DNA of 64,000 nucleotides from Polynucleobacter sp. JS-JIR-II-b4 (GTDB taxonomy: Bacteria > Pseudomonadota > Gammaproteobacteria > Burkholderiales > Burkholderiaceae). The notes under the pieces are model-generated. The model was not told the DNA's origin, ran no database searches, and saw only the letters and a program-made list of their open reading frames with translations. The translations under genes and the position numbers were made by a program. Positions 1 through 8,691 of the stretch are shown here, piece by piece (the first letter of the stretch is position 1; the number at the start of each line of letters is the position of its first letter). The stretch is from contig NZ_CP061306.1 of the NCBI RefSeq assembly GCF_018687815.1, positions 620,001 to 684,000 on the forward strand, given 5' to 3'.

Positions 1-20
1 CGTGCTGCAGGTCAGTTTTG

Positions 21-773
21 ATGAGCTCTATTAAAACTGCTCGTTTCACAGTATTGAGTATGAATGTCCATAAAGGGTTATCTCCTTTGCATAGACATTC
101 CACCATTTACCAACTGCGTGAAAAAATGCGCAGCCAACATCCAGATCTTCTTTTCTTGCAAGAACTACAACAGGAGCATCGGGGTAGAGTGCGTCGTTTT
201 AGTCAATGGCCGTTAGCAGAGTTGACCCACTTCCTTTCGGAAGACTTTTGGTGCGATTGGCATTATGGAAAAAATGTCGAGTATCGCGATGGACATCATG
301 GCAATGCCATTCTCTCTAAGCACTCCCAGCAAAAAGGAAGTAACTACGATATTTCAGCATACCGCTTTGAGAGTCGCGGCCTGCTACATAGCGTTACTAC
401 TTTGGATGGCATGGATCAACCCATTCATTGTTTCTGTGTACATTTGGCGCTTTTTGAACGTGGCAGAGAGAGGCAGTTGGAGGCCATCATTAAGCATATT
501 CAGGATTTAACTCAAAATGGACCCACCATCGTGGCGGGCGACTTCAACGATTGGCGTAATCGGGTGAGCGCCCCCATGAAGGCTGCTGGTTTCGATGAGG
601 TATTTGAATTACTGACCGGCTCCCCAGCAAAAACATTTCCCAGTGTGAAGCCCTTGCTTGCGATGGATAGAATTTATGTTCGCGGAATAAAAGTACATTC
701 AGCTGAAATTTTGCATGAATGGTTAAATCTGTCAGATCACCTGGGCATTACTGCTGAATTGGAACTTAAATGA
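21..773 (+). CDS. Endonuclease/exonuclease/phosphatase family protein
   Basis: Predicted 250-residue metal-dependent phosphoesterase of the EEP (DNase I/AP-endonuclease-like) fold. Visible motifs are MNVHKG near the N terminus, the metal-binding glutamate in LFLQEL (about residue 48), the GDFNDW loop around residue 174 and the catalytic SDHLGI near the C terminus. No signal peptide is apparent. The ATG at 21 follows an in-frame TTG at 18, and the frame stays open to the window edge, so the true start could lie upstream. The stop overlaps the cardiolipin synthase start (ATGA), so the two are probably co-translated. The substrate (nucleic acid, phospholipid head group or other phosphodiester) cannot be told from sequence. 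Confidence 0.85.
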   Translation: MSSIKTARFTVLSMNVHKGLSPLHRHSTIYQLREKMRSQHPDLLFLQELQQEHRGRVRRFSQWPLAELTHFLSEDFWCDWHYGKNVEYRDGHHGNAILSKHSQQKGSNYDISAYRFESRGLLHSVTTLDGMDQPIHCFCVHLALFERGRERQLEAIIKHIQDLTQNGPTIVAGDFNDWRNRVSAPMKAAGFDEVFELLTGSPAKTFPSVKPLLAMDRIYVRGIKVHSAEILHEWLNLSDHLGITAELELK

Positions 774-2248
774 ATCCCTTATTAAATATATTTCTGAATC
801 AAACTTTTGAGTTTAATTTTAATTGGCTATTAGTCACTCATTTTTTATTGGTTACCTACTTTATTGGCGTCATCATTTCTGTGAGAAGGCCAGTAGGCGT
901 TGCCTTTGCCTGGATTTTTATTGTGATGACTTTTCCGCTAATGGGAATTGCCCTTTACGTACTGATTGGAGAACGTCCGGTAGGTCGTAGTTTGACGCGA
1001 AAAATTAAACGTATGAATCTAGAGTATTCGCAAATTACCCAACAGTTATGTCAAGAGTTTGCAGGTGAGAGACAGAAGTTACCTATTGAGTCTAGAGCCA
1101 TAAGTCTATTGGCTGAATCCAATAATGGCACTCCAGTAGTGGATGGAAACAAAGTGGAGCTGCATACAAATTCACTGGAAATTCTGCAGCTCTTAATTGA
1201 TGAGATCAATCAGGCAAAAAAAAGCCTGAATCTAGAGTTCTATATTTGGGCTCTGGGTGGTGATGCCGATCGAGTGGGTGAGGCTGTCATTGCCGCCTCA
1301 AAGCGCGGTGTAGATTGTCGCGTTTTATTAGACTCTTTAGGTAGTAAGGACTGGTTTAAGTCATCCTGGCCTGCCCGGTTCCGAAACGCAGGCATTCAAG
1401 TGACTGAAGCATTGCCGATTCAGATTGGCCGCTTTCAGTTCCGCCGCGCAGATCTGCGCTTGCATCGAAAAATATTTGTAGTGGATGGTTCCGTGGTGTG
1501 GACTGGAAGTATGAATATGGTCGACCCTCGTACTTTTAAGCAGAACTCAGGAGTTGGGGAGTGGGTTGACGCAATGGTTCGTATTGAGGGGCCGGTTGCA
1601 GCGCAGTTCGAACTGACCTTTGCGTTCGACTGGAGTGTTGATAATCCTAAGATTACCCATTTTAATGATCGCTCACCTCCAGTGGCGCCAAGGGAGGGCG
1701 GGGTCATTGCCCAGGAATTTGCTTCTGGGCCGGTATATCGTGACGATATTTTGTATCAACTAATGCTTTCGGCCATTATCGATGCGCGGGAGGAACTTAC
1801 TATAACCACCCCTTACTTTGGTCCGGACGATGGCCTGATGCAAGCATTGATGGCTTCTGCAAGGCGCGGCGTGAAGGTCACCTTGATTGTGCCAAAGCTG
1901 AATGACTCCACTTTGGTTGCGTGGAGTAGCAAAAGCTTCTATCAGGATTTATTAACTTCTGGAGTCAAGATTGCTGAGTTTAAGGGTGGCCTCTTACATA
2001 CCAAGAGCTTGTTGATTGATCAGCGAGTTGCAATCTTTGGTTCAGTGAATTTTGATCAACGTAGTTTGCGGCTGAACTTTGAAATTAGCTTGATTGTGTA
2101 TGACGATGATTTCTGCGCCAATCTTGAGAAGCTGATTCAGTCCTACTTAGCGCAATCAGATTATGTTGACCCCAAGGCCTGGGCGAAGCGCCCGCGCTGG
2201 CATCGCTATCTTGAAAACGCAGCACATCTCACTTCACCACTGCTTTAA
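770..2248 (+). CDS. cls: Cardiolipin synthase (phospholipase D superfamily)
   Basis: 492-residue membrane-bound phospholipase D family enzyme that would condense phosphatidylglycerol into cardiolipin. Two hydrophobic helices fill roughly residues 15-65 (PLDc_N region). Two HKD motifs follow, H232-x-K-x4-D with GSMN behind it and H410-x-K-x4-D with GSVNFD behind it. Length and architecture match ClsA-type synthases. The gene overlaps the preceding EEP gene by 4 bases, suggesting translational coupling. Its stop overlaps the stop of the convergent CoA-transferase gene, so there is no room for an intergenic terminator. ClsA rather than ClsB is favoured by the N-terminal membrane helices. Confidence 0.92.
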   Translation: MNPLLNIFLNQTFEFNFNWLLVTHFLLVTYFIGVIISVRRPVGVAFAWIFIVMTFPLMGIALYVLIGERPVGRSLTRKIKRMNLEYSQITQQLCQEFAGERQKLPIESRAISLLAESNNGTPVVDGNKVELHTNSLEILQLLIDEINQAKKSLNLEFYIWALGGDADRVGEAVIAASKRGVDCRVLLDSLGSKDWFKSSWPARFRNAGIQVTEALPIQIGRFQFRRADLRLHRKIFVVDGSVVWTGSMNMVDPRTFKQNSGVGEWVDAMVRIEGPVAAQFELTFAFDWSVDNPKITHFNDRSPPVAPREGGVIAQEFASGPVYRDDILYQLMLSAIIDAREELTITTPYFGPDDGLMQALMASARRGVKVTLIVPKLNDSTLVAWSSKSFYQDLLTSGVKIAEFKGGLLHTKSLLIDQRVAIFGSVNFDQRSLRLNFEISLIVYDDDFCANLEKLIQSYLAQSDYVDPKAWAKRPRWHRYLENAAHLTSPLL

Positions 2249-3429
2249 ATTGCGCCGCTTGCCCTCATGCCAGCAATATCAGACTCGCCTAGTCCCAATT
2301 CTTTAAGGATGGAGTCTGTATGGTCTCCTACCGCTGGGATGGGGTCCATGCGATAGTCATAGCTGCTATTTAAGCCGGGGGGCAGTAAGGCTGCAATTGC
2401 ACCGTTGGGGGTATCCACCTCAGTCCAGCGATTACGCGCTTTAAGCTGCTCATGCTTCCAAAGACCCTCCATATCATTGAGGTGAGCATTTGCAATTTGC
2501 GCTTTTTCTAGTCTTGCAATTAATTGCTCAGAAGTCAGTTGCCCAAAGCAAGAGTCAATAATTTCTAAAAGTTCAGTGCGCTTTTTATTGCGCTTGAAGT
2601 TACGATCAAAGCGTTCATCTTGTGCAAGTGCAGGGTTTTCTAAGACGGTTTCGCAAAATTGCACCCACTCACGTTCATTCTGTAAGCCCAGCATGACCGT
2701 CTTACCATCACCCGCCTTAAAGGGGCCGTATGGATAGATGGTGGCATGAGAGGCGCCATTGCGTGGTGGCGGTTCTGCGCCTTTGTAGGCGTAGTACAGA
2801 GGAAAACTCATCCATTCAGTGAGGGACTCGAGCATAGAGATATCGATGACTGAGCCTTTACCTGTTTTTCCTCTTTGCAAGAGGGCCGCTAAGATATTGG
2901 TATAGGCATACATTCCAGCTGCAATATCAGCAATTGAGTTTCCAGCTTTGCTAGGGGTTTCCGGTGTGCCCGTGACCGATAAGAATCCAGCCTCACTCTG
3001 AATAAGTAAGTCGTAAGCTTTTTTATCACGATAAGGGCCGTCATTTCCATAGCCAGAGATATCGCACAGAATCAGCTTTGGATTGTCTTTCTGCAAAATC
3101 TCGGCTGTAAGTCCCATGCGAGCAGCTGCTCCTGGCGCGAGGTTTTGTACTAAGACATCTGCCGTCTTTAGTAATGTCTTGAGTGCTGCAATTGCTGATG
3201 GCTGCTTAAGATCTAAGGTCAAACTTTCCTTAGAGCGATTGACCCAAACGAAGTGAGAGCAAAGCCCATCTACCTGCGTGTCATACCCTCTAGCAAAGTC
3301 ACCGCCACCAGGCCTCTCAACCTTAATGACTCTTGCCCCTAAGTCTGCTAATTGGCGTGTGCAGAAAGGTGCTGCTATAGCATGCTCTAAAGAAACAACG
3401 GTAATCCCATCCAGTGGACGAATGCTCAT
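2245..3429 (-). CDS. CaiB/BaiF family (class III) CoA-transferase
   Basis: 394-residue family III acyl-CoA transferase, which moves CoA between carboxylic acids through an aspartyl-CoA anhydride. The N terminus (LDGITVVSLEHAIAAPFCTR) is typical. The catalytic aspartate is expected in the ADIAAG segment near residue 170. Family members are cytoplasmic dimers with interlocked chains. It lies 12 bases downstream of an acyl-CoA dehydrogenase on the same strand, so the pair probably activates and then desaturates one carboxylic acid. The acid is not identifiable. The neighbouring leftward catabolic operon is separated from it by the YqaA-like gene, so co-regulation is not shown. Confidence 0.9.
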   Translation of the reverse strand: MSIRPLDGITVVSLEHAIAAPFCTRQLADLGARVIKVERPGGGDFARGYDTQVDGLCSHFVWVNRSKESLTLDLKQPSAIAALKTLLKTADVLVQNLAPGAAARMGLTAEILQKDNPKLILCDISGYGNDGPYRDKKAYDLLIQSEAGFLSVTGTPETPSKAGNSIADIAAGMYAYTNILAALLQRGKTGKGSVIDISMLESLTEWMSFPLYYAYKGAEPPPRNGASHATIYPYGPFKAGDGKTVMLGLQNEREWVQFCETVLENPALAQDERFDRNFKRNKKRTELLEIIDSCFGQLTSEQLIARLEKAQIANAHLNDMEGLWKHEQLKARNRWTEVDTPNGAIAALLPPGLNSSYDYRMDPIPAVGDHTDSILKELGLGESDIAGMRASGAI

Positions 3430-3441
3430 ATTAATGTCTTC

Positions 3442-4611
3442 TTAGAAAGATCTTGGAAGGCCAAGAACATGTTCAGCAATGTAGGAATAAATTAAATTTG
3501 TTGAAATAGGCGCCACTTGATAGAGGCGAGTTTCCCTAAATTTACGCTCAACATCGTATTCATTAGCAAAGCCGAAGCCACCATGGGTTTGTAAGCAGAC
3601 GTTTGCTGCTTCCCAAGATGCTTTAGCCGCCAGGTATTTGGCCATATTGGCCTCTGGACCACAGGGTTGGTGATTGTCAAATAACTCGCATGCTTTAAAG
3701 CGCATGAGATTTGCGGCTTCGGTTTCAATATAGCTATCAGCAATCGGAAATTGAATCCCTTGGTTTTTACCAATTGGGCGATCAAAAACGACTCGGTCAT
3801 TGGCATAGCGGCGGGCGCGATCAATAAACCAGTAAGCATCACCAATACATTCAGCAGCAATCAAGACTCGCTCGGCATTTAAGCCATCCAAAATGTATTT
3901 AAATCCTTGACCTTCGGTGCCAATGAGATTCTCTGCGGGGATTTCTAAGTTATCAAAAAATACTTCGTTGGTTTCATGGTTCACCATATTGGCAATGGGC
4001 CGTACTTCCATGCCTTTGCCAATGGCATCAGCAAGATTGACGATAAAGATCGACATGCCTTCTGACTTGCGTTGTACTTCACTAAGTGGAGTGGTGCGCG
4101 CCAGCAAAATCATTAAGTCAGAGTGCTGAATTCTGGAGATCCATACCTTTTGACCATTCACTACGTACTTGTCACCTTTTTTAACTGCGGTGGTTTTCAG
4201 CTTGGTCGTATCTGTTCCGGTTGTTGGCTCAGTGACTGCCATACTTTGAAGTCGAAGTTCGCCCGTTGCAATTTTCGGGAGATACATTTTTTTCTGAGCT
4301 TCGGATCCATGACGCAATAAAGTACCCATGTTGTACATCTGGCCGTGGCACGAACCTGAGTTACCCCCAGAAAAATTAATCTCTTCCATGATTACGGAGG
4401 CTTCCGCTAGGCCCAAACCAGAGCCACCATATTCTTCTGGAATTAAGGCAGCCAACCAACCGGCTTTAGTCATGGCATCTACAAAAGCTTCTGGATAGCC
4501 TCGTTCGTGGTCAATCTTTTGCCAGTAGGCGGAATCAAAAGAGCCGCAGAGATCACGCAATGCTTCACGCATTTCTTGGTATTGGTCTGGCTTGGGAATA
4601 GGGTGATTCAT
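3442..4611 (-). CDS. Acyl-CoA dehydrogenase
   Basis: 389-residue flavoprotein of the acyl-CoA dehydrogenase family, catalysing alpha,beta-desaturation of an acyl-CoA and passing electrons to ETF. Both family signatures are visible: MAVTEPTTGTD around residue 125 and the C-terminal QTHGGFGFANEYDVERKFRE. The helical N-terminal domain, central beta domain (YVVNGQKVWIS) and C-terminal helical domain are all present, so the protein is complete. It is the first gene of a two-gene leftward unit with the CaiB-type CoA-transferase. Chain-length or branch specificity cannot be assigned by eye. Its promoter must lie in the 160 bases before the divergent YqaA-like gene. Confidence 0.9.
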   Translation of the reverse strand: MNHPIPKPDQYQEMREALRDLCGSFDSAYWQKIDHERGYPEAFVDAMTKAGWLAALIPEEYGGSGLGLAEASVIMEEINFSGGNSGSCHGQMYNMGTLLRHGSEAQKKMYLPKIATGELRLQSMAVTEPTTGTDTTKLKTTAVKKGDKYVVNGQKVWISRIQHSDLMILLARTTPLSEVQRKSEGMSIFIVNLADAIGKGMEVRPIANMVNHETNEVFFDNLEIPAENLIGTEGQGFKYILDGLNAERVLIAAECIGDAYWFIDRARRYANDRVVFDRPIGKNQGIQFPIADSYIETEAANLMRFKACELFDNHQPCGPEANMAKYLAAKASWEAANVCLQTHGGFGFANEYDVERKFRETRLYQVAPISTNLIYSYIAEHVLGLPRSF

Positions 4612-4771
4612 GAAAGTCTCAATTTATAGGTTTTATGGTGTATTTACCGTTTCAGGCATTAGTTTAAGCAAGATTTGAAATTCATGGAGATTGGCCAAAA
4701 CAAGGCAAAATAGGCTTGATGAGATCCAAAGAAATTCACTCGTATGACAGCACCTTAGAGGCCATGGCTTA

Positions 4772-5275
4772 ATGGACCCGTTATTCGAGCACTTTTTTGG
4801 ATGGTTTGAAATGCCTTCGGTTGGCTTGCCGGCGGTATTTATCAGTGCGTTTATTTCTGCAACATTAATACCGGCTGGTTCCGAACCTATTCTGTTTGGC
4901 TATATCACCCTGAACCCCCATTTATTTTGGGCAGCGATTGCCGTTGCCACTATTGGTAATACATTAGGGGGAATGCTAGATTGGTGGCTAGGATTGATAG
5001 CACGCAACCGCTTTAAGGTAATGGATGAACCCCGGAATACTCGCCTCAAGCGTTGGCTTGAAGAGTGGGGGCCTAAGTTGCTGCTGCTGTCTTGGTTACC
5101 TGGATTGGGAGACCCCTTGTGTCTAGCAGCAGGATGGTTAAAACTTCCATGGCAGCCATGCTTGATTTATATGTTTATTGGCAAGCTCTTGCGCTTTACT
5201 ATGCTTACCTGGTTACTTACTTTGGTGCCAAACAGTTTTTGGCACCAGTTAGGTCACTGGCTACATCTCATCTAA
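4772..5275 (+). CDS. YqaA-like (DedA/SNARE-associated) inner-membrane protein
   Basis: 167-residue polytopic membrane protein resembling the YqaA branch of the DedA/VTT family. A hydrophobic N-terminal half (LPAVFISAFISATLIPAG) is followed by a polar loop at about residues 75-105 and two more membrane segments. The GSEPILFGY and GDPLCLAAGWLKLPW segments are characteristic of the family. DedA proteins are linked to lipid scrambling and proton-motive-force homeostasis; the role of the short YqaA branch is not established. It is a single gene, divergent from the acyl-CoA dehydrogenase. Its stop overlaps that of the convergent livF-type gene. Confidence 0.8.
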   Translation: MDPLFEHFFGWFEMPSVGLPAVFISAFISATLIPAGSEPILFGYITLNPHLFWAAIAVATIGNTLGGMLDWWLGLIARNRFKVMDEPRNTRLKRWLEEWGPKLLLLSWLPGLGDPLCLAAGWLKLPWQPCLIYMFIGKLLRFTMLTWLLTLVPNSFWHQLGHWLHLI

Positions 5276-5976
5276 ACGGCGCAATACTTCTGCTGAATCT
5301 CATCATTGTTTAGGAGGTTCTGTGCAGTGTCATGAAACACAATTTCACCCTGATCCAAGATATAAGCCCGGTCAGAAATTTTCAGAGCTTGTTGAACGTT
5401 TTGCTCCACCAGCAGAATGGTTAGACCTTTTTGCTTTAGTTTGGCAAAAAGCTCAAACATCTCTTCAACCAAGACTGGCATGATACCTTCTGAAGGCTCA
5501 TCAAGCAGAATGACTTTAGGTTTGCCAATCATTGCTCTGGCAATGGCAAGCATTTGTTGCTCACCTCCGGACATCGAGGTGCCATCTTGATGTAAGCGCT
5601 CTTTCAGTCTGGGGAAGGTTTCAGCGATTTCATCCACTAGGGCGCTCATATCACCAGAATTCTTCTTGGCGATCACCCCAAGCTCTAAGTTTTCTTTGAC
5701 AGTTAGCCCAGGAACAATGCGACGATCCTCTGGAACATATGCCAGACCTAAATGAAAGCGTTCATGAGCGGGTAAATCTAAAAATGAAGTGCCATCAATG
5801 GATGCTTTACCTTGGCGTTTAGATAGCAGGCCCATTAGAGAGCGTAGGGTGGTGGTTTTTCCAGCGCCATTACGACCCATCAAAGTAACGATCTCTCCTT
5901 TATTCACCTCAAGTGAGACACCCTGTAATACGTGACTACGGTCATACCAAGCGTTTAAGTTTTCAACACGCAACAT
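5272..5976 (-). CDS. livF: Branched-chain amino acid-type ABC transporter ATPase (LivF-like)
   Basis: 234-residue ABC ATPase, the last gene of the leftward livKHMGF-type set. Walker A is GRNGAGKTT (about residues 34-42), the signature is MSGGEQQ, and Walker B is KVILLDEPSEG; the EGI and EEMFE pattern is LivF-like. With the LivG homologue it would form the heterodimeric motor on the cytoplasmic face of the LivHM channel. It starts 14 bases after livG. HAAT-family importers carry amino acids but also urea, aromatic acids and other small carboxylates. The linkage here to a molybdenum hydroxylase and a monooxygenase argues for a catabolic substrate rather than leucine. Confidence 0.92.
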   Translation of the reverse strand: MLRVENLNAWYDRSHVLQGVSLEVNKGEIVTLMGRNGAGKTTTLRSLMGLLSKRQGKASIDGTSFLDLPAHERFHLGLAYVPEDRRIVPGLTVKENLELGVIAKKNSGDMSALVDEIAETFPRLKERLHQDGTSMSGGEQQMLAIARAMIGKPKVILLDEPSEGIMPVLVEEMFELFAKLKQKGLTILLVEQNVQQALKISDRAYILDQGEIVFHDTAQNLLNNDEIQQKYCAV

Positions 5977-5990
5977 AGTTTGCTTTCTGT

Positions 5991-6746
5991 TTAACCTTGA
6001 CCTAGGTACACACGACGTACCTCTGCATTATTTTGGATTTCTTCTGGAGTGCCTTCCGCCAAGAACTCGCCATGGTGCAGAACGATGATGCGCTTGCAAA
6101 GACCCATGATGAGTTTCATCTTGTGCTCAACCAAAATCACCGTCCGCTCGCTAGCGAGCGTGCGAATCAATTCCATCATGACCAAAGTTTCTTCTGGTGA
6201 CATGCCAGCAGTGGGCTCATCTAGCAAAAGTAGGCTCGGGTTGCAGGCCAATGCCATCGCAATTTCAAGGGCGCGCTGCTGACCATGCGCTAGATCGCCC
6301 GTTTTTTTATTACGTAAGTGCTCTAGATTCACTCGATGCAGCAATTCATCGGCTATCTCAATTGGCTTTGGATAGCTTTGTGCATTTCGGAGGAAGTTAT
6401 AACGCGCTGTTTCCATCTGTGCGGCCACCCGGACATTCTCATGAACGCTGAGTTGCTTAAACACATTGGTGATCTGAAAGCTTTTAGAGATTCCTATGCG
6501 AGCAAATTCATGCTGCTGCATACCAGTGATATCTTTGCCATTAAATAGAATTTGACCGCTCGATGGTGGGAACGCGCCACTCAAGACGTTAAAGAAGGTA
6601 CTTTTGCCTGCGCCATTAGGGCCAATAATTGCCGTAAGTGTTCCAGGCATAAAGCTAGTGGATACGTCCTGTAATGCCTTGAACTTACCAAAGCTCTTGC
6701 TGACATGACGTGCTTCAAGAATAGGGGTTGTAGTTGCACTATTCAT
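5991..6746 (-). CDS. livG: Branched-chain amino acid-type ABC transporter ATPase (LivG-like)
   Basis: 251-residue ABC ATPase with Walker A GPNGAGKST near residue 43, Q-loop region ISKSFQ, the degenerate signature LAHGQQR and Walker B SLLLLDEPTAG. The C-terminal KRIIVLHHGEFLAEGTPEEI block is the LivG hallmark. Its ATG shares a base with the stop region of livM, so translation is probably coupled. It would pair with the LivF homologue to energise import through LivHM. Nothing abnormal is seen in the motifs. Confidence 0.92.
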   Translation of the reverse strand: MNSATTTPILEARHVSKSFGKFKALQDVSTSFMPGTLTAIIGPNGAGKSTFFNVLSGAFPPSSGQILFNGKDITGMQQHEFARIGISKSFQITNVFKQLSVHENVRVAAQMETARYNFLRNAQSYPKPIEIADELLHRVNLEHLRNKKTGDLAHGQQRALEIAMALACNPSLLLLDEPTAGMSPEETLVMMELIRTLASERTVILVEHKMKLIMGLCKRIIVLHHGEFLAEGTPEEIQNNAEVRRVYLGQG

Positions 6747-7705
6747 TATTTCGAATCCTGATTAATTTGTAGCTTGCTCAGAATGGTTCCCCAGATGCCT
6801 TTGGGGAAGAACAGCACAAAGAACATGAACACTAAACCAACGACAGCCATCCAATGCTTGGTGAAGGTGGTTACGACGTCTTCCAAGTAGAGCATGACTG
6901 CTGCGCCGATGAATGGGCCAAAGAAGGTGCCCATTCCACCGAGAATGCTCATCATGACTGCTTGGCCAGACTGTAGATAGTGCAGAGAATCAATTGGCAC
7001 GATAGAGAGGTGGAGGGCACGTAATGAACCTGCTAAGCCACAAATCGCTGCTGATAATACAAAAACCAATAGTTTGGTACGGGCTACGTCAAATCCACAA
7101 GCTGCTGCGCGCTTCTCATTCTCACGGATTGCTTCCATCACGGCGCCTAAGGGTGAGCTTAGGATGCGGGAAATAAGCCAAATAGCAATCACCACAAAGA
7201 AAAGAATGATGTAGTACTTCACCAATGGATTTAAGAAGTCAACTGGGATGCCTAAGATATTGAATTCATCCACTCGGACGCCACGTAAGCCATTCTCGCC
7301 ACCGGTAAGGCTCTCTGCCTTATAGAAGATGTAATACACAATTTGACCAAGCGCTAAGGTCACCATGGAGAAGTAGATGCCACGGGTACGAATAGCGAGG
7401 TAACCCATGATGAGGCCACCAATAGCGGCACCAATAATGCCAACCAAAATAGCGGCACCCCAAGGCACCCCATAGTGAACAATGGCTATGCCGGTCATGT
7501 AGCTGCCAATACCTAGAAAGGCTGCGTGACCAAAGGATAGTAGGCCCATGTAACCAAACAGTAAGTTAAAGCCCATGGCGAATAAACCAAAGATCAAAAT
7601 ATTGATCGCCAGGGCTTCGTACGGCATGATGAATGGGAAGATTGCTAAGAACAGCGTACTAGCTAGTACGCGATGACGTGCAATAAGTTGGAAAAATGAA
7701 TTCAT
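6746..7705 (-). CDS. livM: Branched-chain amino acid-type ABC transporter permease (LivM-like)
   Basis: 319-residue integral membrane permease with about nine or ten hydrophobic segments. The EAA-like coupling region RENEKRAAACGFDVARTK (about residues 195-212) is the site contacted by the ATPases. The GLRGVRV stretch and the LGGMGTFFGPFIGA motif are typical of LivM. It lies 14 bases downstream of livH and touches livG. It forms the inner-membrane channel with the LivH homologue. Confidence 0.92.
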   Translation of the reverse strand: MNSFFQLIARHRVLASTLFLAIFPFIMPYEALAINILIFGLFAMGFNLLFGYMGLLSFGHAAFLGIGSYMTGIAIVHYGVPWGAAILVGIIGAAIGGLIMGYLAIRTRGIYFSMVTLALGQIVYYIFYKAESLTGGENGLRGVRVDEFNILGIPVDFLNPLVKYYIILFFVVIAIWLISRILSSPLGAVMEAIRENEKRAAACGFDVARTKLLVFVLSAAICGLAGSLRALHLSIVPIDSLHYLQSGQAVMMSILGGMGTFFGPFIGAAVMLYLEDVVTTFTKHWMAVVGLVFMFFVLFFPKGIWGTILSKLQINQDSK

Positions 7706-7719
7706 AAATATACGGAGCC

Positions 7720-8604
7720 TTAGCCCATCGCTCCTGCTTTACCAAATAAACCTTGTGGGCGAATTAACAGCACTACAGCCATCAGTACAAAAATGGAAAG
7801 CTCTGCTAAGTCGGGGAAGAAGAGGGAGGTCATGCTGTAGACCACACCCACTAACAAGCCAGCGACCACTGCGCCAACGGGTGAGCCCATGCCGCCAACA
7901 ACAGTCACTACAAATGATTCTGCCAGAATGGGAATGCCCATTTCTGGATTGACTGAGCGCGTTGGTGAGGCCAGGATTCCTGAAAGACCGGCAATTGCGC
8001 AGCCCAAGCCAAAGACCAAAAGCCACACCTTGGCAATATCAACACCAAGCACTTTCACGATCTCTTGATCGGCAGCGCCAGCTTTAATGATGAGGCCGTA
8101 ACGCGTCTTTTGAATGAAGAACCAAACGCCCAAAATAACGACGGCAGTTGCTGCAATGAGGAAGAGGCGATATTTAGGGAAGTAACCAATGCCTACATTG
8201 ACCGTTCCGCCAAGACCCTCTGGGGTGATTGAAGGTAAGCCTTCGATGCCAAAGGTAACACGCATTACTTCAATCAGGACGTATGAAAGCCCAAAGGTAA
8301 GTAGCAAAGGGTAGTCCAAGCCGCGGCCATAGAGTGGCCTGACTAAAAAGCGCTCAGTGACAAGCCCTATGCCGCCTGTAAGCAATGGCGTTAGTACTAG
8401 GCTGAACCAAAAACTTCCAGTGATGCCTAAGAAGTACACGCCTAAAAATGCGCCCACCATAAAGAAGGCGCCATGTGCAAAGTTCACTACGTTAAGCATG
8501 CCAAAAATAAGGCATAGGCCAAGGGCTAAAAGTGCATAAATGCTGCCCAAGGCGATGCCCGTAAGCAGTTGCATGCAGAGAAGTTCGAATGAAAGACCGG
8601 TCAT
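7720..8604 (-). CDS. livH: Branched-chain amino acid-type ABC transporter permease (LivH-like)
   Basis: About 294-residue membrane permease, partner of LivM. Recognisable blocks are GIALGSIYALLALGLCLIFG, MLNVVNFAHGAFFMVGA near the N terminus and VVGGMGSPVGAVVAGL near the C terminus. The frame can be extended 24 residues upstream to 8676. I chose the ATG at 8604 because the extension would read through an intrinsic-terminator hairpin and lacks family character. The gene follows livK across that hairpin, an arrangement that usually lets the binding protein be made in excess over the membrane parts. Confidence 0.9.
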   Translation of the reverse strand: MTGLSFELLCMQLLTGIALGSIYALLALGLCLIFGMLNVVNFAHGAFFMVGAFLGVYFLGITGSFWFSLVLTPLLTGGIGLVTERFLVRPLYGRGLDYPLLLTFGLSYVLIEVMRVTFGIEGLPSITPEGLGGTVNVGIGYFPKYRLFLIAATAVVILGVWFFIQKTRYGLIIKAGAADQEIVKVLGVDIAKVWLLVFGLGCAIAGLSGILASPTRSVNPEMGIPILAESFVVTVVGGMGSPVGAVVAGLLVGVVYSMTSLFFPDLAELSIFVLMAVVLLIRPQGLFGKAGAMG

Positions 8605-8616
8605 AAATGTACTCAG

Positions 8617-8651
8617 AAAAAACTCCCCTTTACCAAACGGTGCGGGGGAGT
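8617..8651 (-). terminator. Intrinsic terminator/attenuator between livK and livH
   Basis: Read on the minus strand, ACTCCCC (8651-8645) pairs with GGGGAGT (8628-8622), and the stem is followed at once by a run of six T. It has rho-independent form and sits after the binding-protein gene and before livH. Partial termination here would lower permease expression relative to LivK. Confidence 0.75.
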
Positions 8652-8654
8652 GGA

Positions 8655-8681
8655 TCAGGGTGAATGTGTCATCCACCCTGA
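8655..8681 (-). other. Second stem-loop in the livK-livH gap
   Basis: TCAGGGTG (8655-8662) and CACCCTGA (8674-8681) form a perfect 8-bp stem with an 11-base loop, just after the livK stop on the minus strand. It has no T-run. It may stabilise the 3' end of the livK message or assist the adjacent terminator. Confidence 0.6.
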
Positions 8682-8691
8682 AATTTTAAAA

